DNA from: Coriaria nepalensis
Lineage: Eukaryota; Streptophyta; Magnoliopsida; Cucurbitales; Coriariaceae
Assembly: GCA_027186245.1 (NCBI GenBank)
Contig: CP114493.1
Span: 1,743,501-1,807,500 of the forward strand
Length of the DNA stretch: 64,000 nt
Direction: 5' to 3'
Positions 48,300 through 61,700 of the stretch are shown one piece after another (the stretch's first letter is position 1; each line of letters begins with the position of its first letter). The notes under the pieces were generated by a model. The model was not told the origin of the DNA. It saw only the letters and a program-made list of their open reading frames with translations, and searched no databases. The position numbers were made by a program, and so were the translations under genes.

Positions 48300-51270
48300 A
48301 TGGGGAAGAACAAAGGTTTGGATGCGTGCAATTACCAGAAGTATGGCGTCCCTTTTTACGTTGTTGCTTGGGTTCCCTCCAACGCCATCAAGCTCCGGCC
48401 CGACTCTCAGGAATTGAACATGGATGCAGATCAATCCAACAATCATGTTTCCAAGGACGGCGATGAATCGTCTTCGGACTTGAAAATGTCCTCTGCTGAA
48501 TACTATGCTGCCTTTGCTGGCGGTGGTGGAGAAGGGCGAAGCGGCATCCCAAACGCTGTTCTTCTTGTTCGCTTTGATTTTGCATTGAATTCGCTCTCTG
48601 AACAACCGGTAAAATTTCATTTCTCTCTTTCTCTTAGAGATTTTATTTATTTAATTATTTTTTTGGGTCTGATACCTGAATTCCTATGCTGCAGTGAATT
48701 TGGATTAATTTTTCTTATTGTGTTGCGAAATTAGAGCAGCAGAGATGTTTCTTGCTTATGATATATATAACAGTGTGTTACTAACATGACCTTGTGATCC
48801 CCTTACAGATTTTATCTACTTGGCCTTGCTTACAAATTTCATGTACTTGAGGTGTCAACTCAAAATTTTATTTGAGAATCTCATTTTTCATGTGCGCATA
48901 ATTTCAAATTATAGGTTGCAAAATGTGGAACTGGTTCTGATTTGCCTTATAGAATGACTATTCACCCGGGCGGAGATGGCTTGATTTGTTCTTTACCAAA
49001 AAGTTGCAGGTATTGTACCAATGTCTTATCTCACAATGTTTTCAATGTTCATTTATTCACTTTTACCAGATGAGACAATTGTTCTGTTATTTAGTATGTT
49101 TTTGTATTAATTGATGTTGTGCTTGATTTGTGCAGATTGTTTGAATGGGACGGAGAAAATGGCCACAAATTGGGTTTAAAGTTGTCTGAGAAAGTGCTCT
49201 CCCATTTGGAGGAAGTTGGACTACAGTTAGCATTGGCGTTTAACAGTGATGGCTCTTTGCTTGCTACTGGTGGTCAGGTAGTGGCGATCATCCTATTTTT
49301 GTGTTTAATTAGAAAAATAATAATAATGCAGCGGCTATGTGACTTGGTGTGGAAATAATCTGTGAGAGGTTGGAAAAAAGAACAGTAATTATGGTTTGGG
49401 TGGACCCATCCTTTAGAAGTATGGTCTTAGTCAAAATCAGTCAATAGCCAAAGCAATCATACTTATTACTGGGAAAAGCTCACTTTATGATTCTCGGGTT
49501 TTTATGCAGTACAGGATGGCAATTTAAGGGTCTTCAAGTGGCCTAGCATGGAAATTATTTTGAATGAGACTGGTGCTCATACTTCTGTGAAGGACATAGA
49601 TTTCAGGTGTGCCAGAGATAGTTTCATTAATTTAGAATTGTATGTGCTAACCTCTGTGTAAGATACCAATGCGCACACATCCACGTATATATTTATACAT
49701 TTGCGTTACAGCTGCTGGTGTATCAAGCTACTCGTTACCAATCTAACATTTTTTATTCATAATGAACTTTCTGCTGACGGGCTGGGCTGGCTTGATCTTG
49801 CAGTTCTGATGGGAAATATCTGGTCTCCTTGGGTGGCCCATGTAGGGTATGGGATGTGACTTCATCAAAAGTTGTAGCTTCTCTACCTAAGGAAAATGTG
49901 AGCAATTGATCAGATTACTACCCTGAAGATATTAGTCCTTTCCCCAAATTTTTTATATGGCACATTTGCTACCATTCTTTGTGGACTTAGTTGTATATAT
50001 TTTTGTGCTTTGTACATCATATCCGAGGCTGTTAAGACCTTGAATATCAACAAGAATTAATTATCCCGGCATGATGAATAACCACTATCTGAATGGTAGA
50101 GCGACTTATTTAGTAGTGGGACACCCAGATCTACATAGTGGATGAATATATCAGATTTTGCAAAAAGAAACATTTAACCCTATTCTCTATGCTTTGTCCT
50201 GTGCTGTGTTTCTGGTCTGCGTACCATAGGTGTTTTTACTCATTTGATTTTTCTGTACGAGAATGCAGGATGAGAGGTTTGGCTCATGCAGATTTTCTCA
50301 TTCCAATGATGGGGATCCAGTTCTATATACTACCATGGTAACAGGTAAAGTATTCTATTTTGGAAGCTCTTCTCCAACTTTCTAGAATAAATATCATTTT
50401 ATTTTACCATGTCATTCACTGAGGTAGATGAGAATTGGAGTAGGTAAAGGTGGGTGCATTGTGACATGGAACACAACTACATGGAAGAGGATAAGCTCAA
50501 GGCTTATAGTCCGTGATGCTATTTGTGCAACCTCTGTTTCTGCTGATGGAAAGCTCCTTGCATGGTACTATTATGCCCTTAATTGGTTTCTCGAAGTCCA
50601 TGACTTTGCTTAAAAATAGGAGGGTTTTTCCTTTGTCAGAATGGCTATTACGATAGTCATTTCTGAACCTTCACAAAATTTAGTCTCCTTGTTATTGAAT
50701 CATTTGCAGTGGGACAACTCAAGGGGATATCGTGATCTTAAATTCGACAAGTATGCGGGTTCAGCAGACACTCAGAAAAGCTCACCTTGGCTTAGTAACA
50801 TCATTGTCTTTCTCACATGATTCCAGGTTGCAAAGCAGCACAAACTGTACGATTATGCTTCAGTATTGTCATGAAAAAATGACTAATTGTGAAGAATGGA
50901 TTTAAAATTTAGGGCTTTGGCATCTGCTTCCATGGACTCTAGTGCAAGGATAACTATAATTGAAAATGCAAAGGAAAAAGGTATCTGCCCCTCACTTCTC
51001 ATTGCTTTTGTCCATCTATTCAATTTGACAGACCTCCATTGTTTTGTTCAACATGTTGAGCCTAGGAGACAAAGAATGAGACCCGACTTGATAACCTTTT
51101 AGTTCCCGCCTCTCATATAGTGGTAGGGGTTGAATGGAGAACAGCTTTTAATTTAATTTGACATTTCTGGATTTTTGTTGGTAGGAGGGCTCAACTTATG
51201 GGTTATAATCTTCATCATTATATTTGCGGTTGCTGCATATATCATCAAGAATGGAGGATACCTTAGCTAA
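48300..51270 (+). CDS. STL2P: SEC12-like protein 2 (SAR1 guanine-nucleotide exchange factor), 10 exons, 399 aa
   Basis: An ER-membrane WD40 protein that loads SAR1 with GTP to start COPII budding. Exons: 48300-48608, 48915-49009, 49136-49277, 49515-49606, 49804-49897, 50269-50344, 50444-50564, 50710-50826, 50913-50980, 51185-51270. The frame is continuous and gives 399 residues, close to the known plant protein (about 393). The Sec12 hallmark GGGGEGRSGIPNAVLLV lies at about 76-92. WD-type blades follow (YRMTIHPGGDGLICS, LQLALAFNSDGSLLATGG, VKDIDF, SSDGKYLVSLGGPCRVWD, ALASASMDSSARITI). A C-terminal membrane anchor, LWVIIFIIIFAVAAYII, lies at about 375-391 with a very short lumenal tail, as expected for a SEC12-type protein. 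The ATG at 48300 is chosen because it matches the start of the family and follows the putative leader intron. Confidence 0.93.
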
Positions 51271-51489
51271 GATATAGATAGAGGCTCTATCTCGTTACTG
51301 TGTCGAATGAGAATACGATAGAGCCAGAGCTGTCAAAAATGTTTCCATTGCTGACAGAGGAAAGGCAGGCATAGAGAGAGATCATTGTAACGAATGAAAG
51401 CCCAACAACGTCAAATAAATTAGTTTTGACTGGAAGAAGGTCTCAATAGAGTTTGTATCCTGTTTTATATACTATTCCCCAGAAGAAAT

Positions 51490-51544
51490 ATGAAAGAACT
51501 ATGAAAGAACTATGAAAGAACTAAGAAAGAACTATCAAAGAACT
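51490..51544. repeat. 11-bp tandem repeat, five copies
   Basis: ATGAAAGAACT is repeated exactly at 51490, 51501 and 51512, then with one change each at 51523 and 51534. It lies 220 bp past the SEC12-like stop codon, between two convergent genes. Confidence 0.95.
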
Positions 51545-52179
51545 ATTAAGGGTTTGTTTAAAAGTGGTTGCTTTGCGTTAACTTGTTCAAGTAGTTAAGG
51601 CCATTAGCCTTATTTCATCACAACCATAAACATAAACATAATAATGATGAAATTTAATTTACTGTATGACCGTACACCCTATTCGATATTATTTTGTACA
51701 AGAATGTTTCACAAAATATAACTACTTTAAACATTAGCTTCACTAATCAACAATAGAGCTTACGCTATAAAATAAGGCACCGATTGAATAAACCTGAAAA
51801 GATTTCAAGAAGCAGATAGAGATCAATAAAACGAAAGCAGAAATGAATGAAAAATCGTCATAATGCCCTGCATCAACTTATAATGATTTGTCAAAAAGTA
51901 CATGAGAAGCTAAGACGACTCAACTTCTCAAACCGGCCTTTTTCTTTTCCTATTCTCCCTGCATCTCAAACTAGAATTCACTAATAAAAGTCTAAAACAT
52001 GGGACCCTGCATTCCCTGTTTGAATTTTTGGTATAAAAGGAGACAAAGGAAAACAAAATTATGTCCAAAATTTTCATATCCGAACTAATGTGAACTCGAA
52101 TGGAAAAGAAAATAAGTGAACCATTACGAGATTTCTCATATGTGAAATCCAAAGTAGCTCCTAGAAGACAAAAATGAGA

Positions 52180-55100
52180 TCATCTCCAAAGTCTACTTAT
52201 GAAGCCCTTCTTGTCTTTCTTCATTCTATTTTCGAGAGAGGGAAAATCAATGAAATTGAAGGCAAGGTCCAAGACGATAGGATTTCGAGGGATTGCTTGA
52301 AACGAAGGAGGAAAGGGTTCGATTCGCGGGGCACTCTTGATATTGGAATCACCAACTGCAGATTCATAGACGTCAAGTTTCTGAAGAAGGAATTTATCTG
52401 CCTGTAACAAATTGCAATTTTTTTTTTAAAGCTCAAAAGGAGAAAGGGAATTATTGATATACTATTATGATGAAGAAAGGGAATATGAGCAGAATATGTA
52501 CCTTCTTTTCAGCTCCGGTTAGCGATAAATTTGAGATCTTATTCGAAAGATTCTCTGGAGCCTTCACCTCTTCTATAATACCAGTTGCATGCTCTATACA
52601 ACTGCCAGATCTACATTCTTCACACAATGCCTTCAACTCTTTGATCATTGTCTGTGACCAAATATTTAGAAGTTATCAAAACCTTATTCATCTAGTAGGT
52701 TTCCAATAGCACCCTTTTTTTTTTTTTTTGCCTTTCTATAGAAAATTTAGGACTATGTTACGCTACTAAATAATCATATTCAGAAATTGAAGGGTCGAGG
52801 ATGGCATCCTTCATATTCACAAGATAAAGAACTAGAGCAGTAGAGAAGGATTTGAGTTTTGAAACTATAAGGCTTAGATCAGTAGCTGCACCTGATCACT
52901 ATTATTGGAAGCCTGGTATTTGCATAGAGCATCCTCGGCAAGAGAGTGAGCAAGACGGAAAAGTGCATATGCTTCTGCTCTTTTTCCCGCCAAGCTGTAA
53001 GATCTAGCAAGGTAGAAGCACCTGCAAGATATTGGAAGGCCCACAGAAATAAGTGAATACCATATCATGCAAAGTCAATCACACTATAAAAAGGAAAAAG
53101 CAGAATGGACATGTGTCTCCACTTGGAGTTAATAGCAAAGTAGACAAGTTATTGTAAGGTACGTAAACATTGAAAATGGGGAGTAGAGAGTATTTTGTTT
53201 TATTTTATTTTTCTTTTGCAAGGCTAAACCAAGATCATGCTAAATAGAGCATAATCTGATTACTTGAAATAACAATCAAGAGTTCAAGGCAGCAAACCTT
53301 TCTCCACGGAAAGCCAAACTTTTAAGTGTACAGTCTTCAGTAAATGCCACCTCTTCTGGTTTCCTATCTCTTCCAGAACTAACCAAATCAGAAAGGTCAG
53401 AAGTATTCTGCAAGGTAAAAAAAGAGCGAAGTGATCAAATTTTAAATTATCAAGAATTCCAAAGTACAGCTGTCAGATGCTCTTTCACATGAAAAAAAAA
53501 AAGATGCAAGTGAAAAAAATAATCACTAAAACCGGACAGGTGGAGAAAGTAAAAATGAAGATAATTAACTTGCAATAAACGATCATATAAGCGAACAAGC
53601 TCCTCAGGCTTGGTGGCTTTGTCATTTTTGTCTGCATTTCGCCTAGAAAGCTTGCTTTTAGCAATGTCTACCACCAGCTTGTTGCGCTCAATTGTTCGTT
53701 CTCCTAGTACTGCACTAACAGCTTTGTCCAGACCATTTAAATCAACTTTAGCATTTTCTGCATTTCCAGCACTGACCTACAACATACAGATATATCAGCA
53801 ACACAAGTAAAAAAGGCAAGTAATGTAAAAGTTCCAAGATTGTTTGAAAGCATAAGAGGCCAAATTTTGGGGAGAAAATGTAAAAAAGGCCAGAAGAGAC
53901 AAATGGAAAGAAAGAACCAACTTTTTCACATACCAAGTCATTGCGAATCAAGTTCCTTGCTTCGTGATATGCAGCACATATTTTGTCGAAAATTGATAGT
54001 TTTTTCTCTGGAGGAATCGATCCTGCTGCTGAGCCATGAACATCTTTCTCCAATTCTTGGGCTGCAAGGGATTTATATACAAGCACATTAATGAAGGATT
54101 TGTTTGGAAAATAGATGCTCACAGGAAATAAGGGAAAAGGGAAGGTAGTAGAAGGGAAAAAGCATAAGACTAGAGGTGGATGAATTCACATAAATGTGGA
54201 AGATACTATCGTACTAACATCAAAGCAACAATATCTAGTAGTGGCTAGAAACTAATTTCCACTTTCAAACCGTACCATGGTTCAATCAGCTAGAAAATCT
54301 GAAGGAAACAGAGAAAGTGTTATAGGCAACAGAAAAGATAAGTTTCAACATATTAAACAGTCAGACCAACGCATATCAGTACTAGAATTCAGTATGAAAT
54401 AATGAATCATATCTCAGCAGCTTGTCCCATTTCAATGAAAAGCATAAAAATGACCAAAGGAGGATAGGGAGAGTACAAGTTTGACAAGGCAAGCGTTCAA
54501 TGTAAGAATCTACAATGGAGTTGATGACAGTCATCAACTATTATTGGTTATTGATGTTCATACGGTGTTTGTCAATTTATGAAAATCATCGAAAGAAGGG
54601 AATGGGATAAGCTATAATGGCATCAGGGACCCCCACCCCACCCCAGCGGCAAAGTCCAGCAAAATGGTACAAGATCAATCTAAAAATTTTACATAGCCTA
54701 CTGAGAGAAAACAAGCCCTGAAGTTCCTAAAACTATGCCTTGTAACAGTGAAACAAACACATTGTTATCTCTCTTCTTTATCACAGCCTAAAATAATATT
54801 ACAATACAAACCTTTTAGAATGGCGACCCTAGTTTTTGCATTAGAGATTGGAAATCTGTGACCAAGCCAATGAAACTCAGTCATGGAAGCAGCCTGTTGA
54901 GATCTTGCTTCTGACATAACTACCTGCAAGCAAGAAAGTACAGAACAATGAGCATAGCTCATCAAAACAGTGAAAGGATAGAAATGATCGTCCTCAAAAC
55001 ATCCACAAATTGACTTAACAGGACAAGATAACCTATTTGAAGGACCATCCTTCAAAATCTATTTCCAAATCCATGGAGGGATTTTTTTAAAGTTTCTACA

Positions 55101-57041
55101 AACTGACTGAACCATTTTGATGGTCAGGACTTACTCCACCTGAAGCTAACATTATTCCTAGAGCAGATAACTATGGTCACATTTTGCTTGTATATCGATT
55201 CCCTAAAGAAGCATTAAGACAACAAACAGCATGTATGTTAAAATAATGATTAAACGAACCTCCAATTTAGCTTTGAAAAGATCCAAAGCAGGACCTTCCA
55301 TCTCTCCAATCTGTAGAAGCTCAGAAGCTTGGAGATCTGACTTGCCAAGCTTGTGAAGGCAGTAGCGAATACTAGGTTCCAGCTCCTCAACACGCTTACG
55401 GCAAAGATCTTGATTGTCCAAATCTACAACTTTCCCAAGCTCCAGGTAGACAGCCCTATTATATAATTAACAAGGTGTTAACCACCATAGGAATTAGCAA
55501 ACTTGATGAAGAAGAAAAAGTATATTTTGGCCAAAAGAGGGAGTGAAGAATGGGAAGAAACAATGAAAAACAAAATTTCAAGTAACATATGCTCATGCGT
55601 CATTAGTCCTTTTGCTTTTTTTTTTTTTAAAAAAAAGGTGCAGATGAAGGTTGTACACTGGCAGTGCACTGTTGGCAGTGAAACTACAAGAGCCAATACT
55701 ATCATAAGACAAGGAGTGCACCTGGCTCTTTTGAAGTTCAATAATGCAGCATCCCAATTTCGATCTTGTTCAAACAACAGATTCCCTGTCATATAAGAGG
55801 CATAAGCCTACACATCGAAATTAAAAGCATAAGCCAATGGAAAGATATCGGTATAACAAAAGGCTGGAGTTTCAGACACAGTTCAAAACTAAAGATTTGC
55901 TTTGCACACCTCAGCTTCAAAAGAAGTTCTGGTGTCTCCCTTGGCTGCACACAACCGCGCAAACAAAGTGGCCCATTTCACTGCCTTCCTGAGCCTACCA
56001 ATTAAATAGATACGTTGACGAGCATTTGGGCCATCTGGAAGTTGTCGTTTCTCCATGGCATGGCTCCAAGCTCTCTCTGCCGTATAAAGAACCATATGCA
56101 AGAACCTATTTTGGATCCAGATAGTATACCATCCGTAATGCAAACCATCCTTAAATGTTCCATCGTTCCATTATTAAATCACATTCAAATTTGATACAGA
56201 TGGTAAGTTATGACTCAAGCAGCTTTGGTCTTCCAAACCTCAACTAAGGCAAATGTGACATTGAATTCCAATTTTTTTTTTTTTTCCAAAGCATGAGAAG
56301 TAGGGTTTGGGGGATGAGCGAAAGCTTCAATTCTACAGGGATCAATTAAAGATAAACTTTCTTTTCAAGTCTCACTTTTATCATGGTAAAAACAAAAATA
56401 AAGGGAGAAAAAAAAAGATTTTGATGTTTATAAGTCTCATTCAAAACTAATCTTTCCTGCACAAGTGGGGGGAAAAAAAAAGAGCCAAAAAGAAGGGCAT
56501 GACAATAAGACATACCTTGCATCAGTGACAATTGATTCATTTATGGCTTTACGGGTATACTTCCCACGGCCATGGGTAAATTTCAAAGATCTATATAACC
56601 TCCTCAACCGTGCTGTGCAATACCTCCTGTGAAACCAAGAGAGAGGGAGAGATTCAACATACCAAGAGAGCACTTATTTTCCGGACAGGCACACGCATGC
56701 AATCGTGCAAGGAAACTGATTTTAATTGAGTATAAATAGATAGTCAAACAAAATGCATTTTCACAGACCGATAACGAGTGTAATCCCCAAACCGTAATCC
56801 ATGCTGCGTCTGGGCAGAATTCAAGAGTTGCAAAACTGGAAATATATATATAAACCATAAACAAAACTGGTTAATGTCGGCTAGCGATAAGAAAAAGTGG
56901 TAAGAGATAACCAGAAGCAATGTAGAACCAATGGATCGGGAAAAAAAATGAGAGAGACGAGAACAAACCGTTAACAGAGAATCTAGGGTTATCCTGATCA
57001 GAGCTATTGGATTTCGGATCGTCGATTTCCATTTGCGACAT
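52180..57041 (-). CDS. SRP68: Signal recognition particle subunit SRP68, 13 exons, 595 aa
   Basis: SRP68 binds SRP RNA and pairs with SRP72 in the S domain of the particle that targets nascent chains to the ER. Minus-strand exons 5' to 3': 57041-56969, 56835-56769, 56626-56516, 56105-55910, 55807-55722, 55455-55260, 54923-54812, 54061-53934, 53776-53570, 53407-53298, 53021-52892, 52651-52502, 52401-52180. All phases agree, giving 595 residues against about 605 in Arabidopsis. The RNA-binding N-terminal part shows QLLNSAQTQHGLRFGDYTRY and YCTARLRRLYRSLKFTHGRG, the strongest family signature. The middle is helical and TPR-like (AYASYMTGNLLFEQDRNWDAA). The C-terminal part (FIDFPSLENRMKK near the end) corresponds to the SRP72-binding end. 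ATG at 57041 begins MSQMEIDDPK; a second in-frame ATG follows three codons later. Confidence 0.93.
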
Positions 57042-57239
57042 TTTGGATTCCCTTCCCTTAAAAAAGAAAGAAAACAAAATTTTTTCAACCAACAAGAAAC
57101 AAAGCATCATCAGATTATCCTATCAAATGGCCGATAATTCGTGCGGGAACAAAAACAAATTAGGAACTACAATTTCAATCAGGATTCCTAGCGACCACAC
57201 AAACGGCAACTCACGGATCTGAAATCTGAGCTCATCTTG

Positions 57240-58700
57240 AGGGACCGTAACTACACAAAACATACATACCTAGCCGTCGTGGAGATCTCGAATTTGACGT
57301 TTCAAGCAGAAGCTCTTCGATCAGGCGAGAACGGCGGCTTTCGTTATTATACTCTGCTGAAATCGAATTTGACGTCACTTCTCGGGTGCTCGACGGGATT
57401 TGTTTTTTTGTTTTTAATTAATTAAGATTTACGAATAATAATTATCTCTTAAACTTTGTATTGCAATGGATCTTTCAAATTTTTTTCTTATTTTTTTAAA
57501 TTTATAAATTATAAAAAAATTATTTATAATAAAAATAAAATGTAGAATGAGTGGAGATGATAAATTAATTTAAAATAATAAAGTGGATTAAAAAATAAAT
57601 AAAATATATAAAAATTTGGGGCTAAATAATAAAAATAAATACTTAATTTGCATAAATTTTTAGATACTTAGATTATTTTCCAAGGAAAATAGAATTTATT
57701 ATAATTGAAGTTTTTAAATAAAGTGTTCATTAATAGTTATTAAAATTATATTAAAGTTTGGAGTTTAGATAAAATGTCAAAGTTTTCTTTTAATAAGCAT
57801 TAAAATTTCATTGTGAATTAGTTAATAAATTTAAAATAATGGCGAGGAGATAAAAATTAGATGAAGTTTAGATAAAACGGAATAATGAGGCCAATATTCA
57901 TATTAACTATTTAATCGATGAGTAAAAAATATATCGAGAATGGTATCACATTTAATCTAATATTTTCCGAGTTTTATACCCAATCATTTTTCATAACTTT
58001 ATCCTGGATAGAGATAGTTGCATGTTTAACTAAGAAATAATAGAGAGTGGATTTAAGTAATTTTTCCAATTACTAGATTTAGTTGGTTCTATCAATTTTT
58101 AAAATTTAGAATAAATCTCAAGTTTTTTTTTTTTTTGGAAAATTGTATTTTTGCTTCTATTTCAGGACTATTTATTGAATGTGATAATATTTAATCAGAT
58201 TGTTATATTAATATTTCATTATTATTAATTAATAATAATGATTTTAAGAAATAAAAATACTAATTAATTCTAATTTATAAAACTTAAAAGATATACATGT
58301 ATAAGATTCTAAGTTTATTTTGAAAAAATTGTAAAAAAGTAAAAAAAAAGATATTGTAAAAGAGTTTTTATTTTAATTTTTAATTTTTAATTTTTTTTAA
58401 GCTAGAACTCTTCATAAGAGAAAACCCAACTCTTGACTGATCACAGTATTCATATTTGATTACTTAGTGCCCACGTCAACTTCATCTATATATATCCGCA
58501 TTAAGCATGATATCAAACCCTAGACTTTCTGATATAGTTCTTAAGGAACGTATGGCAGGATAAGAACCGTTAATAAGAAGGCATGGATCTGAACTTTTCA
58601 TCTACTTCACAGTAAAAATTCAAAATAAAATTTCTTCACTGTTGTTGTGAATCTATTATTCGGTGATCCTCATGTATCTCTGTTAAAACCTGTGTCGGAA
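57240..58700. other. Spacer between SRP68 promoter and COG3 3' end
   Basis: AT-rich DNA with no gene recognised; a T run lies at about 58122-58135. The SRP68 promoter should lie within the first few hundred bases and the COG3 3' untranslated region at the other end. Confidence 0.55.
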
Positions 58701-58798
58701 AAAAAAAATTGGGACATTACTCTCCGTTATCTTATACGGCATCATTGACGGACTGAATCGGCAACCTGCGTAATCCAATACCGATACACTGTACAATC

Positions 58799-61700
58799 CT
58801 ATAGAAGGTTATCAAGTTGTGCTTGCAAAGCCTGTATGTATGCCATATTCATGATGCCTTCTATCTCCTCAGGGGAGTACTCTGCTTTCAGAAGGGCGTG
58901 TACTTGCAAGTGCGCTTCCACGATGTTTATCCTGAAATTACAAGCATTTCTTTAGTTTCATTTACACAATAGGATTCTAGGATTGAAAAGGTAACTACAA
59001 GAGCAACTGCTAAGCGATGATAAAGTGGGGACGCCATAAACTTACTTAATGGGCTTGAAAAGTATCGTTCTAGTTGATGGGTTCTGTAGATAAAGCTTCA
59101 TCTTTTCCATAACTGTTGGCAACTCTTTCTGAACAGCAGCGCTTACCTATTTCAAAAAAACGTAAATGAAATTAACGAGGCTCTGATTTAAGAAGTTTCA
59201 CAAATCGTCTAATTCTTTTACTATGGAAGAACTTTAAATATGGATTCCACAAAACATGACTCAGCACACAAGCACAGGGATGGAATCTTCCAATTGTTGT
59301 ACCCATGAAAATAACTAAACAGAATACAAATTAGTATCAACAAGGTAATGTCATTGCCAATGACATGCAAAAAATGGCGGTATATTTGTTTGTGCTGCTT
59401 CTTATCGGAATAATCAGAGCTACCATGATAGAGAAGAAGCAAATACAAGTGAAAGCTATCAGTTAAAAGTTTATTTAAGACTACAAGACATTGGTATTTT
59501 AGGAGATGATACTCAGAAGTTAAATCTTATTTCTTGAATTTGAAGTGCAACACCAAATTAAACAAGAACAAGTGACTCTCAAACTTTAGCAGCTTAAACA
59601 TTGGCCAGTAATTGAGCTCTTCTACTTGTACTCATCAAGCCAGCAATTGATTTTCATAGAAATTTGCTCAACAAAGATTGAAATAGAAAACACCAATGCA
59701 AGTTTAAATTCATGATAATTAGATACTACATCAAAGACTTGATATCCCTATGTTTTTTTCCTTTTTTTTTCCCAAAACAATCAACTGATTCTGCTGCTAA
59801 CACCATGACATACCTTCTGAACTAGTTCATCCACCTTATCTGGAGTAGCGAATGCTTGATCCTTGAGTGGTTTGGCCATCACCGACTCTAGTTTCTGACT
59901 CTGACTGCCCGAGGACAAGGCGACTTTTACAGCTGTTACCTGCAGAAAACAAATCAAACATGTTTAGCACATAACTAAACTTTGCTGATGCTAAGTTTTT
60001 ATCTGCGAGTTTCAGCACAAGAGTCTTGGCTATAAATCTGCAAAAGTTAATATTCATTTGTATCGTGACATATACCTGACCTCTTTTCCTATATCTAACC
60101 TGTTAACCAATCTATCAACAAGTCATACATGGATCCAAATATCTGAGCTCTCAATCTAATGCTCAAGAAATTTCGGACTAAAAGGGTAAATGACAAACCT
60201 TGGTCACAAATGAAAGCATAGGATCCACAATTAGCTTAGTGACTGACATAATGAATTCCTCACAAGTAGCTTTCAGGCTTTTCTCGAGGTCCTGCAAGTG
60301 AGAAGAATTAAGGCCTTTGTGCCCAATTTTGTTTTTGTTTTTTTTCTAAAACAAAGTTGCTTCTGTATGGTTCTGTGGTTAAGCAAACAAAACCGCAGAT
60401 AAAATAAGACAGAAGAAACACATAGTCGTGTTCCGAAGTCTCTATCAGTCGGCTTTGCCTTACATAAAACCCATATGTACTCATCTTTGTCCCGACATAA
60501 CATATGTTCGGCCTACGTATATGATACTAAATATGTAAAAAGATATCAAAACCAGTAAAACACGCAAGCAATAATCTCACTTGCTCTTGGCCAACAGGAA
60601 AAAAAAAAAAAGAGAGGAAAGATATTCTTGCTTGCTCACTGGCTATTGTCCCTATCTTGTTTGGTAAAAGGATTATATGGTTTTTAAGAGGCTTGAATCG
60701 AAATCTTATAAAAACATGAAGAATAAGACATCTATAAAAAAAAAAAACCTTTTTCTATACACTCATTTATGTCCAATAACTAGTGGCCGTACAGTTCACA
60801 TAAGGATATTCTAAGCTTCAGTAAATTATATACCTTCTTAGCATCTATTTGGCTTTCCAAGACTCTTGGGGATAATGTCCTTGCCAGTGAAGTTGTTCTG
60901 GACCAGTCAAACAGTGATGCTTGACCTCTAAGAATCCTTCTTAGGTGCTCCTGGACATGGAAATTTCAGATCATAAACATCATGAAAATGCGTGAAAATA
61001 CAGCAGTTTCTGGAAATGTGTCTAAAAGAAAATTCCTTTGAATACTGGAGATGGATTTTCTTTTTCAATTTTTGTCCGTGACCGGAAATGCACGTTAACT
61101 CAGTTCCTTGAATTACTAGAAGCATGTGTCATCCTTGAATTACTACATGAAAGCAACATTATACCACTTTGCATGCTGCTTTGTTTGTTCAAAAATTAAT
61201 TTTCAGCATATATATTATGATGACGTCCACCAAGAATATACACTTTCTGGTTCTTCACCTACTATCAGTCTTAGGAAGATAAAGCAAAGGTTTCATGTGA
61301 CAATTACCTAAATGAGAGTATGGTAGAACATATGTATTTTATAATAATATTTCAGCCCCATCCTGACATATTTTGAGAATATAAATTCACTGCTGTTTTA
61401 TTTCATTTTAACACTATCAACAGCTGCAATAACACAATAAAAATGCAATTCCATCGCCATCCTGCTAAAGCTTTTCTGTTCCATTGTCCTACTTCCTACA
61501 TAATAGTTATTAATGCCTGCAGAATCTAATCGAGCAAAACTTCAACAAAAATTCCATTTCCTAACCCAATTCGTGTTTTATTGAAAATTCTGAATGAAAA
61601 GCATGAGCAAGTGAATACCACATACTGGAGAGTGAGAAATAAATACATAATTGCATCAAGCTGACAGCCAAGCATTGAGGTAAGTCTTAATGAAAAGTAA

